Shown: positions 27,551 to 36,955 of the stretch, in pieces
Numbering within the stretch: the first letter of the stretch is position 1
Layout of the letters: every line of letters begins with the position of its first letter
Translations under genes and position numbers: made by a program
The notes under the pieces: generated by a model
Seen by the model: the letters and a program-made list of their open reading frames with translations, nothing else
Databases searched by the model: none
What the model was told of the DNA's origin: nothing
Assembly: GCA_964390465.1 (NCBI GenBank)
Contig: CAYMIJ010000010.1
Span: 1 to 64,000, forward strand
Direction: 5' to 3'
From: JADZAI01 sp964390465
Lineage (GTDB): Bacteria > Pseudomonadota > Alphaproteobacteria > Micropepsales > Micropepsaceae
DNA: 64,000 nucleotides

Positions 27551-27966
27551 CAAGTCGCGCGGAAGCTCTGCTTGATATCACCACACGGCTTTTCGCCCTG
27601 GTGAGTGAAGAAATCCGCCTGATCGAGAAAGGCGAAGCGCGCAAGCTGGACACGCTGGAGGAAGAACGTGCGCGCCTCGCGCTGCTCTACACGCGCGAAA
27701 TCAAGGCGGTGAAAGAAGACCCAACCTTCATTCGTCTCTCGCCCGCCGCATTACAGGGAAAACTGAAGGCCGAAACTGCCGCTTTCAACGAGGCACTGGA
27801 GCGTCATCAAAAGCTGATCGCCCGCATGCGGCGGATCACCGAAGGCATTGTGAAAACAATTGCAACGGAAGCCGCGCGGCAGAAAGCGCCCAAGACCGTC
27901 TATGGTCAGCAGGGCTCCAAAACGCAGAGCGCCGCAGCGCCCATCGTCATCAATCAGAAGATCTGA
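27547..27966 (+). CDS. FlgN/FlbY-like flagellar protein
   Basis: 139 residues, almost entirely helical and highly charged (coiled-coil pattern about residues 5-115), ending in a short flexible tail VINQKI. Position directly after flgI and the rod-binding gene, and a helical export-chaperone-like look, match Caulobacter FlbY and the FlgN type of export chaperone. Assignment rests mainly on position and composition. Confidence 0.65.
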   Translation: MTSRAEALLDITTRLFALVSEEIRLIEKGEARKLDTLEEERARLALLYTREIKAVKEDPTFIRLSPAALQGKLKAETAAFNEALERHQKLIARMRRITEGIVKTIATEAARQKAPKTVYGQQGSKTQSAAAPIVINQKI

Positions 27967-27973
27967 ACTGCTG

Positions 27974-30733
27974 CTAGAACAGCGACGAAGTGCTGCCCGA
28001 CGACTGGGCCAATGCCTGCATGCGGCTGAGGCCAGAGGCATAGTTCTTCATCTGCGCGGTCAGATAAGCCGGAACCGCGCCACCGCCCTGTCGACCTTTG
28101 GCATTTGCTTCCGCTTCACGGATTTTCTGATCAGCGGCAGCCTTGCGTTCGTCCGGCGTCATCACAAGCTCACGATAGGCGGTGCGGATATTGGCCATCG
28201 CCAGATTCATGGCGCTGCGGGCAAACTCCGCATCTTCCTTGGTTTTCAGGGAATAAGATGCCTTCATGTCGAGCGCATAGACGAGGCGCTCTTTGGGGTC
28301 ATAGGGCTTGGGTTTGGCGTCCAGCGGGGCTGCTTTGTAGATGCCCGGCTGCATGCCAAGCCCGGCAAGCGCATCCAGTTGGCCCGCACCCGGCTTCAGA
28401 ATGACCGGCATACCTTCGCGCGGTTCAATGCGCAGCTGTTCTCCACCAGGGCCGCGCGCCACCGATGCCTTGCCATTGACGGTGAGGACATTGTTCAGCT
28501 TGCGCACGAGGCTGGTCATGGTTTCACCAGCCGCAATGGTGATCTTGCGTTCCGGCGCGGTGCCAACCTGAATGGTGAAGTAGTCGCCCGCCCGCGCCGT
28601 GGTCTGCGCCGTGATTGTGCGCGCCTCCGTGGCACTCAACAGTCCACGCGGCAAGCCAAGAACATCCAGCGCCGATGCGCCACCCTCATCGATCGCCAGA
28701 CCGCGGCCGAAGCCTGCGCCATCTGCCACGCCGTATTGTGAGGCCCATACCTGTGCGCCCGTGGCGTCCAGCTCAGCGGCGAATGCGTTCATCTTGCCGG
28801 CTGCCGTGCGCGACGCGCCCGGCAGCGTGCCGAGTGTCTCACCTGCCACGAAGATACGTCCACCCGATACGGCCAGTCCGTTGATACGGTCGGTCGTACC
28901 CGTGCCAAAATAGGTGACCGTGTTCGAGGCGACAGTGCCGCCGCCATCGGTCATTTTGAAAACGAAGCCGTCAGTGCTGCCGCTATGGGCGTGCGCAACC
29001 GTCGCGCCGCCGCCGGTGAGCGTGGCATTGGACGTTGTACCCGCGACATAGACCGAGTTGCCCTCGATCGCCAGGCCGCTGATCGAATCGCCACTGGCCA
29101 GTGTGCCCAGATTGTTCGTCCACAAGGCCGCGCTCGTGCCGTCAGCGGTCGAGAACTTGCGGACCACAGCCTGCCCGCCTTCATTTGCGGCAACAACAAG
29201 ATCGCCGTTGTCATCGACTTCCATAGCTGAGACGCGGTCGTCGGTGCCCGTGCCGAACTGGCGGGTATAAGCGCGTGTGCCGCTGGCCGAGAATTTCACA
29301 ACATAGGCATCCGCGCCGCCAATCGAACCGGAGGCGCCGATCATGCGGCCTTTGGCCTGCCCGCCGACATAGATGGCATCGTCGGGGCCGATGGCGAGGC
29401 TGGTCGCACCATCATCAAGCGCCGACCCCAGCTGATGGGCGAAGACTTCCTCGCCCGCGCTGTTGATCTTGAAGACGACTGTATCCTTGCCGCCTGCCTG
29501 TGTTTCGGTGCCGAGGCGTCCATTGATCTGGCCTGCGATCACCACATTGCCGTCGCTATCCGTCTTGATCGCCATGGCGTCGGTCGCAGAAGTCGAACCC
29601 ATCAACTTGGACCAGACGACATTGCCGGCGGAATCGTACTTGCGCAGCATAAGATCGCTGGTGGACTGATTGCGATCGCTGCCGAAGCTGCCATTGGTGG
29701 TGCTGAGCACATAGGCATTGCCGTCAGAGTCCACCGCCGTGCCTTTGACATCGACGCGCGCATCCTTGGCTGCGAGATCGGCCTTGAAGACCGACTCGTG
29801 TGCAGGTGAATCGGCATTCAGTTTGCGCAATTCACCGCCCGTGCCGCCCTGACCTGCCATATAGAGAGCGGTAGATGGCGCAGAAGACGAGAATGAGACG
29901 GCTTCGCTGCCACCAGCCTCAACCCGCACGGCATACTGCTTGGCGGGTGTGATTTTATCAGTCTTGTCAGGATCAGGCGGTGTCACATCCGCCTTGACCA
30001 GGCGCGTCTGAAAGCCCGCCGCCTGTAGCTTCGTGTTGATGAAGCCCAGCACATTGCCGAGCGTCTTGGGCTGCGTCATCAAAGACAGATCGATATCGAC
30101 ATCCGTCTGCACGCCGCCTTTGCTGACGGTCACGGTGAATGGTGCCGCGCCGGCAAGACCTGCCATCGGTGTGTTGGTGTCGCCCTGCGCGACAACCCGT
30201 GTCGTGAAATTGTAGGGCGCGCGCGCAACGGTTGCGCCGCTCACCGCTTTGGTCAGCTTGTTGCCAGTGAGCAGCGTGAAATCTTCCGGCTTGAAAGCCT
30301 TGGCATAAGCCATGACCTGGGCAAAGCCATCCTGAAAGCGCTTATCGAGGCCAGGCAGCGTCGCTGCCAGCGCATCTTTCTTCGAGGCGGCATCGGCCAG
30401 CACCTGAAGTGTCGAGATGCCCTTGTAGAGGGCGAACAGCTTGAGATGATCTTTCGGCACGCCCGTCTTGCTGAGGCTGGCGTCGCTTTCATCGATGAAC
30501 TTCTGCTTGCGCATCGCGTCGGCAAGACGCGTGCTATCGGCCAGTGGTGCTGTGCCTTTAGGTGGGGGCGTCCATGGAGTCTTGACGGCAGGCGCAGGCG
30601 CCGCCGAAGACAAAGACAGGCCCAAAGTCCGGCTCATCGCCGAACTGGTGAAGCCTGTCTGGCCTGCGAACAGACCAAGATTGATCGAACCGATTGGCAC
30701 GATACCATCCACCTGCGAGTAGCCCCATGCCAC
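27974..30733 (-). CDS. FlaEY-like flagellar protein with central beta-propeller
   Basis: 919 residues. The N-terminal ~300 residues are mixed and flagellin/hook-like, with a conserved-looking start (SQVDGIVPIGSINLGLFAGQTGF). Residues about 330-680 hold at least six repeats of the SBBP type (units such as SLAIGPDDAIYVGGQAKG and GLAVSGGRIFVAGETLG). A hook-IN-like segment (ITIAAGETMTSLVRKLNNVL) and a helical C-terminus follow. Size, layout and position beside flgI-flbY resemble Caulobacter FlaEY, needed for full-length filaments. No signal peptide, so it may be exported through the flagellar apparatus. TTAA repeats lie upstream. Function inferred from context only. Confidence 0.65.
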   Translation of the reverse strand: MAWGYSQVDGIVPIGSINLGLFAGQTGFTSSAMSRTLGLSLSSAAPAPAVKTPWTPPPKGTAPLADSTRLADAMRKQKFIDESDASLSKTGVPKDHLKLFALYKGISTLQVLADAASKKDALAATLPGLDKRFQDGFAQVMAYAKAFKPEDFTLLTGNKLTKAVSGATVARAPYNFTTRVVAQGDTNTPMAGLAGAAPFTVTVSKGGVQTDVDIDLSLMTQPKTLGNVLGFINTKLQAAGFQTRLVKADVTPPDPDKTDKITPAKQYAVRVEAGGSEAVSFSSSAPSTALYMAGQGGTGGELRKLNADSPAHESVFKADLAAKDARVDVKGTAVDSDGNAYVLSTTNGSFGSDRNQSTSDLMLRKYDSAGNVVWSKLMGSTSATDAMAIKTDSDGNVVIAGQINGRLGTETQAGGKDTVVFKINSAGEEVFAHQLGSALDDGATSLAIGPDDAIYVGGQAKGRMIGASGSIGGADAYVVKFSASGTRAYTRQFGTGTDDRVSAMEVDDNGDLVVAANEGGQAVVRKFSTADGTSAALWTNNLGTLASGDSISGLAIEGNSVYVAGTTSNATLTGGGATVAHAHSGSTDGFVFKMTDGGGTVASNTVTYFGTGTTDRINGLAVSGGRIFVAGETLGTLPGASRTAAGKMNAFAAELDATGAQVWASQYGVADGAGFGRGLAIDEGGASALDVLGLPRGLLSATEARTITAQTTARAGDYFTIQVGTAPERKITIAAGETMTSLVRKLNNVLTVNGKASVARGPGGEQLRIEPREGMPVILKPGAGQLDALAGLGMQPGIYKAAPLDAKPKPYDPKERLVYALDMKASYSLKTKEDAEFARSAMNLAMANIRTAYRELVMTPDERKAAADQKIREAEANAKGRQGGGAVPAYLTAQMKNYASGLSRMQALAQSSGSTSSLF

Positions 30734-30791
30734 CCATCACAGGGCAATGTCGCAGATCGGGGTTAAGACGGATTGAATCAGGTTACAGAAA

Positions 30792-30815
30792 TTAACGATG
30801 GTTAAGCCCTGTTAA
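30792..30815. promoter_or_regulatory. Three TTAA words at 10-bp period upstream of the FlaEY-like gene
   Basis: TTAA at 30792, 30802 and 30812, each separated by 6 bp; another TTAA at 30763. The spacing is one base short of the CtrA consensus, so CtrA binding is possible but not certain. The last TTAA overlaps the stop of the neighbouring gene. Confidence 0.35.
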
Positions 30816-32614
30816 CCGGCGGCTTCCAGGACCTGCTGCATGAGAAGCGCATTTTCATGAATGCGCTGCGCGATATCCGCCGCCAACCGTTCAGCGGCGC
30901 GCCCATCGATCGTCTGACGCCCGGCAGCTGACATCAGGCGGCGCCGTTCCGCATCTGCGGCAAGATCAGAGACCGCCGCCGTGATACGCGTATCCTTGAG
31001 GCCCGCAATCACGCCCAGATTGATGCCAAAGCCCGCCCGCGCGCAGCTTTCAGCCGACTGCGCATGATCGGCGGTGAGGCCAAGATAGATCGCAGGCGTG
31101 CCAACATGCGCGCATTCAAAAGCGGTTACACCATAGGCAAGGATCGCCAGATCGCAGTCAGCCGCGACATCCATCACGGACGACGGTGCCAGCACCATTT
31201 CAGCATCCGGCGCGGCGGCATGACATTCATTCACAACTGATTGCGGATCGGCGACCGATGGCCCGATAACAATCACGGGCTGAAGATCCTTCCCCGCCGC
31301 CATGATGGCCCGCACAGTGCGCGCAGTTAATCCGTTCGGATCGCTGCCGCCCATGGCGACCAGTACCCGCAGGCTGCGCCTGTTGAACAGAAGTGGGCGC
31401 GGGCGGTTCCACACATCGCCGCCCATGATGGTCCATTGCCAGCCGACATAAAGATCGGCGCTGCCTTGCGGCCATTCAAGCGTGCGGGTCTGCGGCACAG
31501 GCGGATAGACCGCAAGATGCGCCGCCAGCCTGCGCGGTGAAATATCATCGAGCGCAACAATCAGCGCCACATCGGGCCGCAAGCCACGCACATCGCTTTC
31601 GCCAAGGCTGGTGCGCACATCCAACACCAGCGCGGCAGCCCGATGTCTGCGCACCACATGCTGAAGCCATGCCGCTTCTGACGTTGCATCGGGCTTGATA
31701 TCGACGCGCCAGCCGCCACTGCGCACCGCTGCGATGCCTTCATCATCACCTGCAACAGCAAAGACCACACCAAGCCCCTGCCCGTCGCGCAAGGCGCGCG
31801 CCAGTGCCAGACAGCGCTTGATATGCCCAAGACCAAGTGCGTGGCCGCCATCACAGCGGATGACGACAATGCCGCTGGCCTGTGTCGCCGTCTTCTGGCG
31901 GACATGGCCATTGATGGAAAGCAGTGACGGGTCGCGTTTCAAAAGCGTGATGAGGTCTGTCAGCGACGCCTCGCCCGCCTGCGCTTCAAGGCGCTGATAG
32001 ATGGCTTCAATGAATGCCTTGTCAGACGGTGTATCCACTGAGAGTCGCGCTTTGCCGAACGTGTAAGCGGTTGGCGGGTGGAATGTCGTGACTTTCACGC
32101 GATCAGGGTGATGCTTCAGCCAGGCGGTGACATGTTCACGGGCCACCGGATCATGTCGCGCTTCAGCCAGCAGAACATTGAGTGCCCGGCGGCTCATCGG
32201 ATCAACGCCTTCGTGCAGAGCGTGTGCTTCCTCGGGCACCACAACGAAATCGGCATGATCCTGCAAAAGCTGGTCGAGCATGCCGTCCGTAAAGGCCGGA
32301 TCGACCAGCGGCGCGTCGCCCGTCACGCGAACGATGATGTCAGGATCTGTCAGTTCTGCCGCCAAGGCAAAACGGCCAAGCACATCATCCTCACTTCCGC
32401 GCACGCACAGAACATCATTGGCCAGTGCCCACGCGGCCAGCGGATCGTCATCGGCATTGGCCGTGGTGGCAATCACGATGGCATTGATGTGGCGCGACTG
32501 CCGCAGCCGATGCACGACATGCCAGATGAGCGGCTGGCCATGTATCGCCAAAAGCGGCTTGCCCGGAAGGCGCGTTGAGGTCATCCGCGCCTGAATGACG
32601 GCGGCAATGCGCAT
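30812..32614 (-). CDS. Fused nonulosonate cytidylyltransferase (SpsF/PseF-type) and PseG-type glycosyltransferase-fold hydrolase
   Basis: 600 residues, two enzymes in one chain. Residues 1 to about 235 are an SpsF-like cytidylyltransferase: IQARMTSTRLPGKPL is the CTP-binding motif and VTGDAPLVDP the metal-site region, suggesting activation of a sugar acid with CMP. Residues about 245-600 resemble PseG, the UDP-sugar hydrolase of pseudaminic acid synthesis, with the motif GLGHIKRCLALA containing the expected catalytic His. ATG 32614 starts like stand-alone SpsF proteins; GTG 32623 overlaps the upstream stop (GTGA) and is an alternative. It follows the NeuB-like gene. Together they would cover the PseG, PseI and PseF steps. 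Confidence 0.85.
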   Translation of the reverse strand: MRIAAVIQARMTSTRLPGKPLLAIHGQPLIWHVVHRLRQSRHINAIVIATTANADDDPLAAWALANDVLCVRGSEDDVLGRFALAAELTDPDIIVRVTGDAPLVDPAFTDGMLDQLLQDHADFVVVPEEAHALHEGVDPMSRRALNVLLAEARHDPVAREHVTAWLKHHPDRVKVTTFHPPTAYTFGKARLSVDTPSDKAFIEAIYQRLEAQAGEASLTDLITLLKRDPSLLSINGHVRQKTATQASGIVVIRCDGGHALGLGHIKRCLALARALRDGQGLGVVFAVAGDDEGIAAVRSGGWRVDIKPDATSEAAWLQHVVRRHRAAALVLDVRTSLGESDVRGLRPDVALIVALDDISPRRLAAHLAVYPPVPQTRTLEWPQGSADLYVGWQWTIMGGDVWNRPRPLLFNRRSLRVLVAMGGSDPNGLTARTVRAIMAAGKDLQPVIVIGPSVADPQSVVNECHAAAPDAEMVLAPSSVMDVAADCDLAILAYGVTAFECAHVGTPAIYLGLTADHAQSAESCARAGFGINLGVIAGLKDTRITAAVSDLAADAERRRLMSAAGRQTIDGRAAERLAADIAQRIHENALLMQQVLEAAG

Positions 32615-32619
32615 GAGCG

Positions 32620-33477
32620 TCACGCCGCCCAGACGGCGCGCAGATGCTTCAAGGGACGCAGACCATCTTCCGGATCAGCACGCCAGTCACGGTCCGGCAG
32701 TTCAGATGGCGCCGCAGTCTTCAGGCCAGCACCATCAGCCGCCTCGCCCTCGCGCACGGCCTTGATGACCGGCGCGATCTGTTCCGGCAACCAGCAATGG
32801 CCGGATGCGTATTCAGCGCCCTTTTCGTCGAGATCAATGTGAAACTCGATGAAGTCAGCCCCCCAGCGATGGATCGCCCGATGCAACACGCCGGGGCTGA
32901 CCGTATGATCCGACCAGCCGACCGGGCAGCCGGTGGTGCGGCGAATGACATCAATCGAGGCAAGATTGGCTTCAGCTGGCGGTGTTGGATAGGCTGAGAC
33001 CGTGTGCAGCAACTGGATGGATGCCGCACCCGCCGCGCGCATCACCTCAACGGCGTGGGTGATTTCAGCCAGCGTCGCCATGCCTGTTGAAAGCACAATC
33101 GGCTTGCCCGTTTTCGCACAGGCGATGAGCAGATCATCCCACAGAAGCTCATAGGAGGCGATTTTGTAAAAAGCCGTGAACGGCAAAAGCTCGTCCACCG
33201 CTTCCAGATAAAACGGTGTGCAGCAGAACTGGATGCCGCGCGTGACGCAATGTGCAGCGATGGGCGCGAGCAGAGAGACAGGCAGCTCCCATTCACGGCG
33301 CGCGCGATGGCGTTCGCTTTTGGCGAGAATCTCAGGCGAGAACAGTTCGTCGATTCTGAAAAGCTGAAACTTCACCGAGTCGCAGCCTGCATCTGCAGCA
33401 GCGTCCACAAAGGCGAGGCACCGGCCAAGATCACGGCCATGATTGGAGGAAACTTCAGCACAAAAATGAACGGGCAT
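32620..33477 (-). CDS. NeuB/PseI-family nonulosonic acid synthase, short form
   Basis: Predicted to condense phosphoenolpyruvate with a 6-carbon amino sugar to a 9-carbon sugar acid. 285 residues from ATG 33477 (MPVHFCAEVSSNHGRDL), with a TIM-barrel core: SVKFQLF, FYKIASYEL, KPIVLSTGMATLAEI and VGWSDHT are the NeuB motifs. The usual C-terminal SAF (antifreeze-like) domain is missing; typical NeuB is about 345 residues. A longer frame to 33516 is unsupported. It is coupled to the downstream SpsF-PseG fusion and divergent from the methyltransferase gene. Confidence 0.88.
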   Translation of the reverse strand: MPVHFCAEVSSNHGRDLGRCLAFVDAAADAGCDSVKFQLFRIDELFSPEILAKSERHRARREWELPVSLLAPIAAHCVTRGIQFCCTPFYLEAVDELLPFTAFYKIASYELLWDDLLIACAKTGKPIVLSTGMATLAEITHAVEVMRAAGAASIQLLHTVSAYPTPPAEANLASIDVIRRTTGCPVGWSDHTVSPGVLHRAIHRWGADFIEFHIDLDEKGAEYASGHCWLPEQIAPVIKAVREGEAADGAGLKTAAPSELPDRDWRADPEDGLRPLKHLRAVWAA

Positions 33478-33581
33478 GAGACACAACTCTGCACATGATG
33501 AATCAGATGTAAGCATCGGCCTTTCGCGTTAACGGATTCTCAATCAGCCGGGGCGCGAATGGCGAAAACGGAGCAACTGTG

Positions 33582-34526
33582 ATGAGCGCCGTATTACGCG
33601 CCGATGCACCCATGCCTGACCTTTCATGGAACGGACATGCGGGTGCTTTTGCCGGACGGGCCAATGGCATGGACATCATCCAGTGCCAAACATGTGGTTT
33701 CCGGCACGCCATTCCTCTGCCCACGCCAGCACAGCTTGAGGCCGAGTACGCCGAAAACTACTACCGCGATGCCAAGCCTGAATATCTGACCGGCGCAGAG
33801 GCAGACCAGGTCTGGGGGCAGCTGTCACAGGCGGACCGGCTCGGCGGGATAGCCCGCGCACTTGGCCGCGACACCGGCACGCTGATTGAGATCGGTTCCG
33901 GCCCCGGCTTTTTTCTTGAGACGGCGCACAAAGCAGGCTGGACGACCATCGGCATCGAGCCTTCCCGTCAGGCCGCCATGTTTTCAAAAGAGCGCGGCCT
34001 GAACGTGCATAACTGTACGCTGGAGCAGGCGCAGGCATTAAGCCTGCCCCTCGCCGATGCCATCGCCGCCACCAATGTTCTGGAACATCTGGGCGATCCC
34101 GTCTCTACGCTGAAGACAGCGCATGGTATGCTGAAGACGGGCGGCGTCATCTGCATCACCGTTCCCAACGACTATTCGCCATTGCAGATGGCCGCACATG
34201 ATGGACGCGGCATCGCGCCGTGGTGGATCGCACCACCCCATCATCTCAACTATTTCGACTTTGGGGCACTGGAATCTGTGCTCGCCCGCACCGGGTTCAC
34301 GCCCGTGGCACGGCAGACGACCTTTCCGATGGAGGCGTTCCTGCTGATGGGCGACGACTACACCGTCAATCCTGATCTCGGCAAAGCCTGTCATGCACGG
34401 CGCAAGAACTTCGATCTTGCCTTTGAGGCGGCAGGCATTGGTGAGGTGCGCCGCAGGCTCTACGCCGCGCTGGCAGCAGCGGGGCTGGGGCGTGAGGCGA
34501 CCGTTATCGCCGTAAAGGGGGATTGA
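33582..34526 (+). CDS. Class I SAM-dependent methyltransferase with N-terminal Cys pair
   Basis: 314 residues. A CQTCGF segment near residue 35 resembles the zinc-binding module of sugar C-methyltransferases. The Rossmann motif LIEIGSGPGFFLE (about 100-112) and TNVLEHLGDP (motif around 165) are class I methyltransferase signatures. GGAG is 8 bp before ATG 33582. It heads a run of seven same-strand genes ending in pseB-pseC and overlaps the FkbM gene (TGATG). Likely acts on a sugar or sugar acid; the substrate is unknown. Confidence 0.83.
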   Translation: MSAVLRADAPMPDLSWNGHAGAFAGRANGMDIIQCQTCGFRHAIPLPTPAQLEAEYAENYYRDAKPEYLTGAEADQVWGQLSQADRLGGIARALGRDTGTLIEIGSGPGFFLETAHKAGWTTIGIEPSRQAAMFSKERGLNVHNCTLEQAQALSLPLADAIAATNVLEHLGDPVSTLKTAHGMLKTGGVICITVPNDYSPLQMAAHDGRGIAPWWIAPPHHLNYFDFGALESVLARTGFTPVARQTTFPMEAFLLMGDDYTVNPDLGKACHARRKNFDLAFEAAGIGEVRRRLYAALAAAGLGREATVIAVKGD

Positions 34527-35650
34527 TGAAAGCGATTGACCCGAAGGCGTGGGGCAACCCGCGCGGTCTTGACGATCTTCTCGCCAATGATCGCTTCGCA
34601 TTATTCGGAGCAACGCGTGGAGCCGTGTTGCCAGAGGAGATTTTGCAACGAAGCGGCAAAAACATTGCCTGCTATTTCGACAATGACAAAGCCAAACAGG
34701 GCACCGTGTTTCGCGGCGCGCCGGTTCTGCCGCCGGACGAAGCCATTGCCTTCGCCAGCAAAGGCGGAACGATCATCATCGCCTCAGCCTATCACCGAGA
34801 GATTTCCGCCCAGCTGATGGGTCAGTTTGGCATCCCGCTGGACCGTATATTTCCCTATATCGGCACGATCTTCGAACATCACTTCGGGCGTGCCAATGTC
34901 GAGGCGTTACTGCCCCATTCTGCGCGGTTGATGCAGCGCTATGCCGATGCACCCTCGCAGCAGTATTTCGCGGATCTGCTGCGATATCGCTGGACGATGG
35001 ACCCGCGCCTGTTGCCCGCAAATCCACGCGGGGGACTGCGTTACACATATGACGGAATCGGCTTCGGGCCGCACAAAGGCGATGTGATCGTGGATTGCGG
35101 CGCATTTGATGGTGACACCGCCAAACTGTTTGTCGAAGCCACAGGCGGAGACTGCACGATCCTGGCGATCGAGCCGATGGCTGGCAGCTATCAGAAACTC
35201 GTGGACTGGATTGCAGCCGACAAGGTTGCGCACGCCGTGAAGCCCATTAAATGCGGCATTGGTGATGCGCCGGGCGAAGCGGAGCTGACCTATGACGTCG
35301 ACGGCCATGAAGACGGCTCATCGTTCGGGAAGCACCTGCATGGCGATCGCACTGAGAGCGTGCCGATTGAAACGATCGACCGGCTCTGTGCAGATTATCC
35401 TCATGTCGATCTGATCAAGATGGACATTGAAGGCTTTGAGGCTGGCGCGCTGAAAGGCGGTGCCGAAACCATCGCAAGGCACAAACCTGACCTTGCCGTT
35501 TCAGCCTATCACCGGCGCAATGATCCTGTTGATCTGGCTGATCTGATCGATTCCATCACACCCGGCTATGAGATTTACGCCGGGCATCATCCGCACGCGA
35601 CCTATGAGATCGAGTATTACTGCATCCACAAGGACCGGCGTCGCTCTTAA
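34526..35650 (+). CDS. FkbM-family methyltransferase with N-terminal nucleotide-binding-like domain
   Basis: 374 residues. The first ~100 residues resemble the Rossmann-like domain (FALFGATRGAVLPEEIL; GTIIIASAYHREI) often fused to glycan-modifying enzymes. An FkbM methyltransferase domain follows at about 165-350, with VIVDCGAFDGDTAKLF and DLIKMDIEGFEAGALKG. FkbM enzymes O-methylate sugars and other small molecules. ATG 34526 overlaps the preceding stop by one base; GGGGG lies in front. Predicted to methylate the locus product; inference. Confidence 0.85.
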   Translation: MKAIDPKAWGNPRGLDDLLANDRFALFGATRGAVLPEEILQRSGKNIACYFDNDKAKQGTVFRGAPVLPPDEAIAFASKGGTIIIASAYHREISAQLMGQFGIPLDRIFPYIGTIFEHHFGRANVEALLPHSARLMQRYADAPSQQYFADLLRYRWTMDPRLLPANPRGGLRYTYDGIGFGPHKGDVIVDCGAFDGDTAKLFVEATGGDCTILAIEPMAGSYQKLVDWIAADKVAHAVKPIKCGIGDAPGEAELTYDVDGHEDGSSFGKHLHGDRTESVPIETIDRLCADYPHVDLIKMDIEGFEAGALKGGAETIARHKPDLAVSAYHRRNDPVDLADLIDSITPGYEIYAGHHPHATYEIEYYCIHKDRRRS

Positions 35651-35716
35651 CGGAGGTTAACCGTCCGGTAAGGAGTGCCGTGATTCCTGAGGCAGGGCAG
35701 CGGGAGCTTGCAGGTC

Positions 35717-36955
35717 ATGGGCGCGTCAATGCGACGCCTTCTTCTTCTCGGCGCGGGCTTTGAGCAGATCGCGGCGATGAAGGCCGCCCGCGTGCTGGGC
35801 CTGCACGTGACGGCATTCGACAATCAGTCCGCGCCGCCCGGCGCGCGTCATGCCGATGATTTCGTTCAGGTGAACATCAAGGATGCCGCCGCATTGCGCC
35901 GCGCCGCTGAACGGGTGAAGCCGGATGGTGTATTCTGTCACGCGGCTGAACTGGCTATCGAGACGGCACGGCTGGCCGATCAACTCGGCTTGCCTGGCAT
36001 AGGCGAAGATGCCGCGCGGCGCGCCACAGATAAACGCCTGCGCACAGCGGCGTTGCGCGCGGCTGGCGTCATCACACCTGACTACGCGGTTCTTGAAAAA
36101 GATCAGCCTGCGGATGAATGGATTGCCGCGTTCAAAGCGCTTGGCAGTGTCGTCGTCTGCAAGCCACCCGATCTGGCGGGGGCACGCGGTGTCATGCTGG
36201 TGACAGATGAGGAAGCGCTGCTCAGCTATCGCGATACCTGCGGCGGTGTGAGCGCCGAAAGTTTCCTGATGGAACGTTATACGCCGGGGCCGCAGCTCAG
36301 CTCGGAAAGTGTGATCGTGGGTGGCCGGGTCGCATGGACGGCACTGGCGGAACGCCACTATGACACGACACTTTCCTTGCGGCCGCATCTGATCGAAGAC
36401 GGCCATTCCATGCCAGCTGATGTGCCCTCTGATCTGAAAGCGCGTATTGAGGAAACCATAGAAGCCGCGGCGGGCGGCATCGGCATCCGAAACGGTGTTG
36501 TGAAGGGCGATCTGATCCTGCCTGACAATGGCGACATCGTGGTGATTGAAATGGCAGGTCGCACATCGGGTGGACGCTTCTGCGATTTCGTAACGCCGCA
36601 TGCGACCGGCGTGAACATTCTGCCGCCACTTATTCAGATGGCGCTGGGCGACGCACCAGACATGCACTTCCTGACGCCATCGCATAACAGAGGCGTCTCA
36701 CAGCGCTTTCTGTTTCCGCCGGAAGGACATCAGATCACGGCTGACCCGGATGTAGCTGTGCTGCGCGAGCGCGCGCGCGTAATCGAGGCTGTTCTCGACC
36801 CCAGCTTGCAGAAGGGCGCGCATACCAAAGCTGTGCGCTGTCATGGCGACCGTGCGGGCTATGTGATCTGCGAGGGCGAAACACGCGAAGAAGCCGACCG
36901 CCTGGCGCTCGCTGCGGTTGCCGCGCCATTCTTCAGCCTGAGTGGTGCGGCATGA
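35717..36955 (+). CDS. ATP-grasp domain ligase
   Basis: 412 residues. An N-terminal pre-ATP-grasp Rossmann segment (RRLLLLGAGFEQIAAMKAARVLG) leads into an ATP-grasp fold (KPPDLAGARGVMLV; metal-binding segment VVIEMAGRTSGGRFCDF with Glu and Arg). ATP-grasp enzymes join a carboxylate to an amine, thiol or other nucleophile; in this context a carboxylate of a sugar acid or amino acid could be the substrate, which is inference. ATG 35717 chosen; ATG 35729 is possible. Ends in a 4-bp overlap with the next gene. Confidence 0.85.
   Translation: MGASMRRLLLLGAGFEQIAAMKAARVLGLHVTAFDNQSAPPGARHADDFVQVNIKDAAALRRAAERVKPDGVFCHAAELAIETARLADQLGLPGIGEDAARRATDKRLRTAALRAAGVITPDYAVLEKDQPADEWIAAFKALGSVVVCKPPDLAGARGVMLVTDEEALLSYRDTCGGVSAESFLMERYTPGPQLSSESVIVGGRVAWTALAERHYDTTLSLRPHLIEDGHSMPADVPSDLKARIEETIEAAAGGIGIRNGVVKGDLILPDNGDIVVIEMAGRTSGGRFCDFVTPHATGVNILPPLIQMALGDAPDMHFLTPSHNRGVSQRFLFPPEGHQITADPDVAVLRERARVIEAVLDPSLQKGAHTKAVRCHGDRAGYVICEGETREEADRLALAAVAAPFFSLSGAA

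Noticed and set aside
35726..36685. 319-residue minus-strand frame opposite the ATP-grasp gene
   Set aside because: The plus-strand frame shows clear ATP-grasp motifs; the opposite one has none and no ribosome-binding site.
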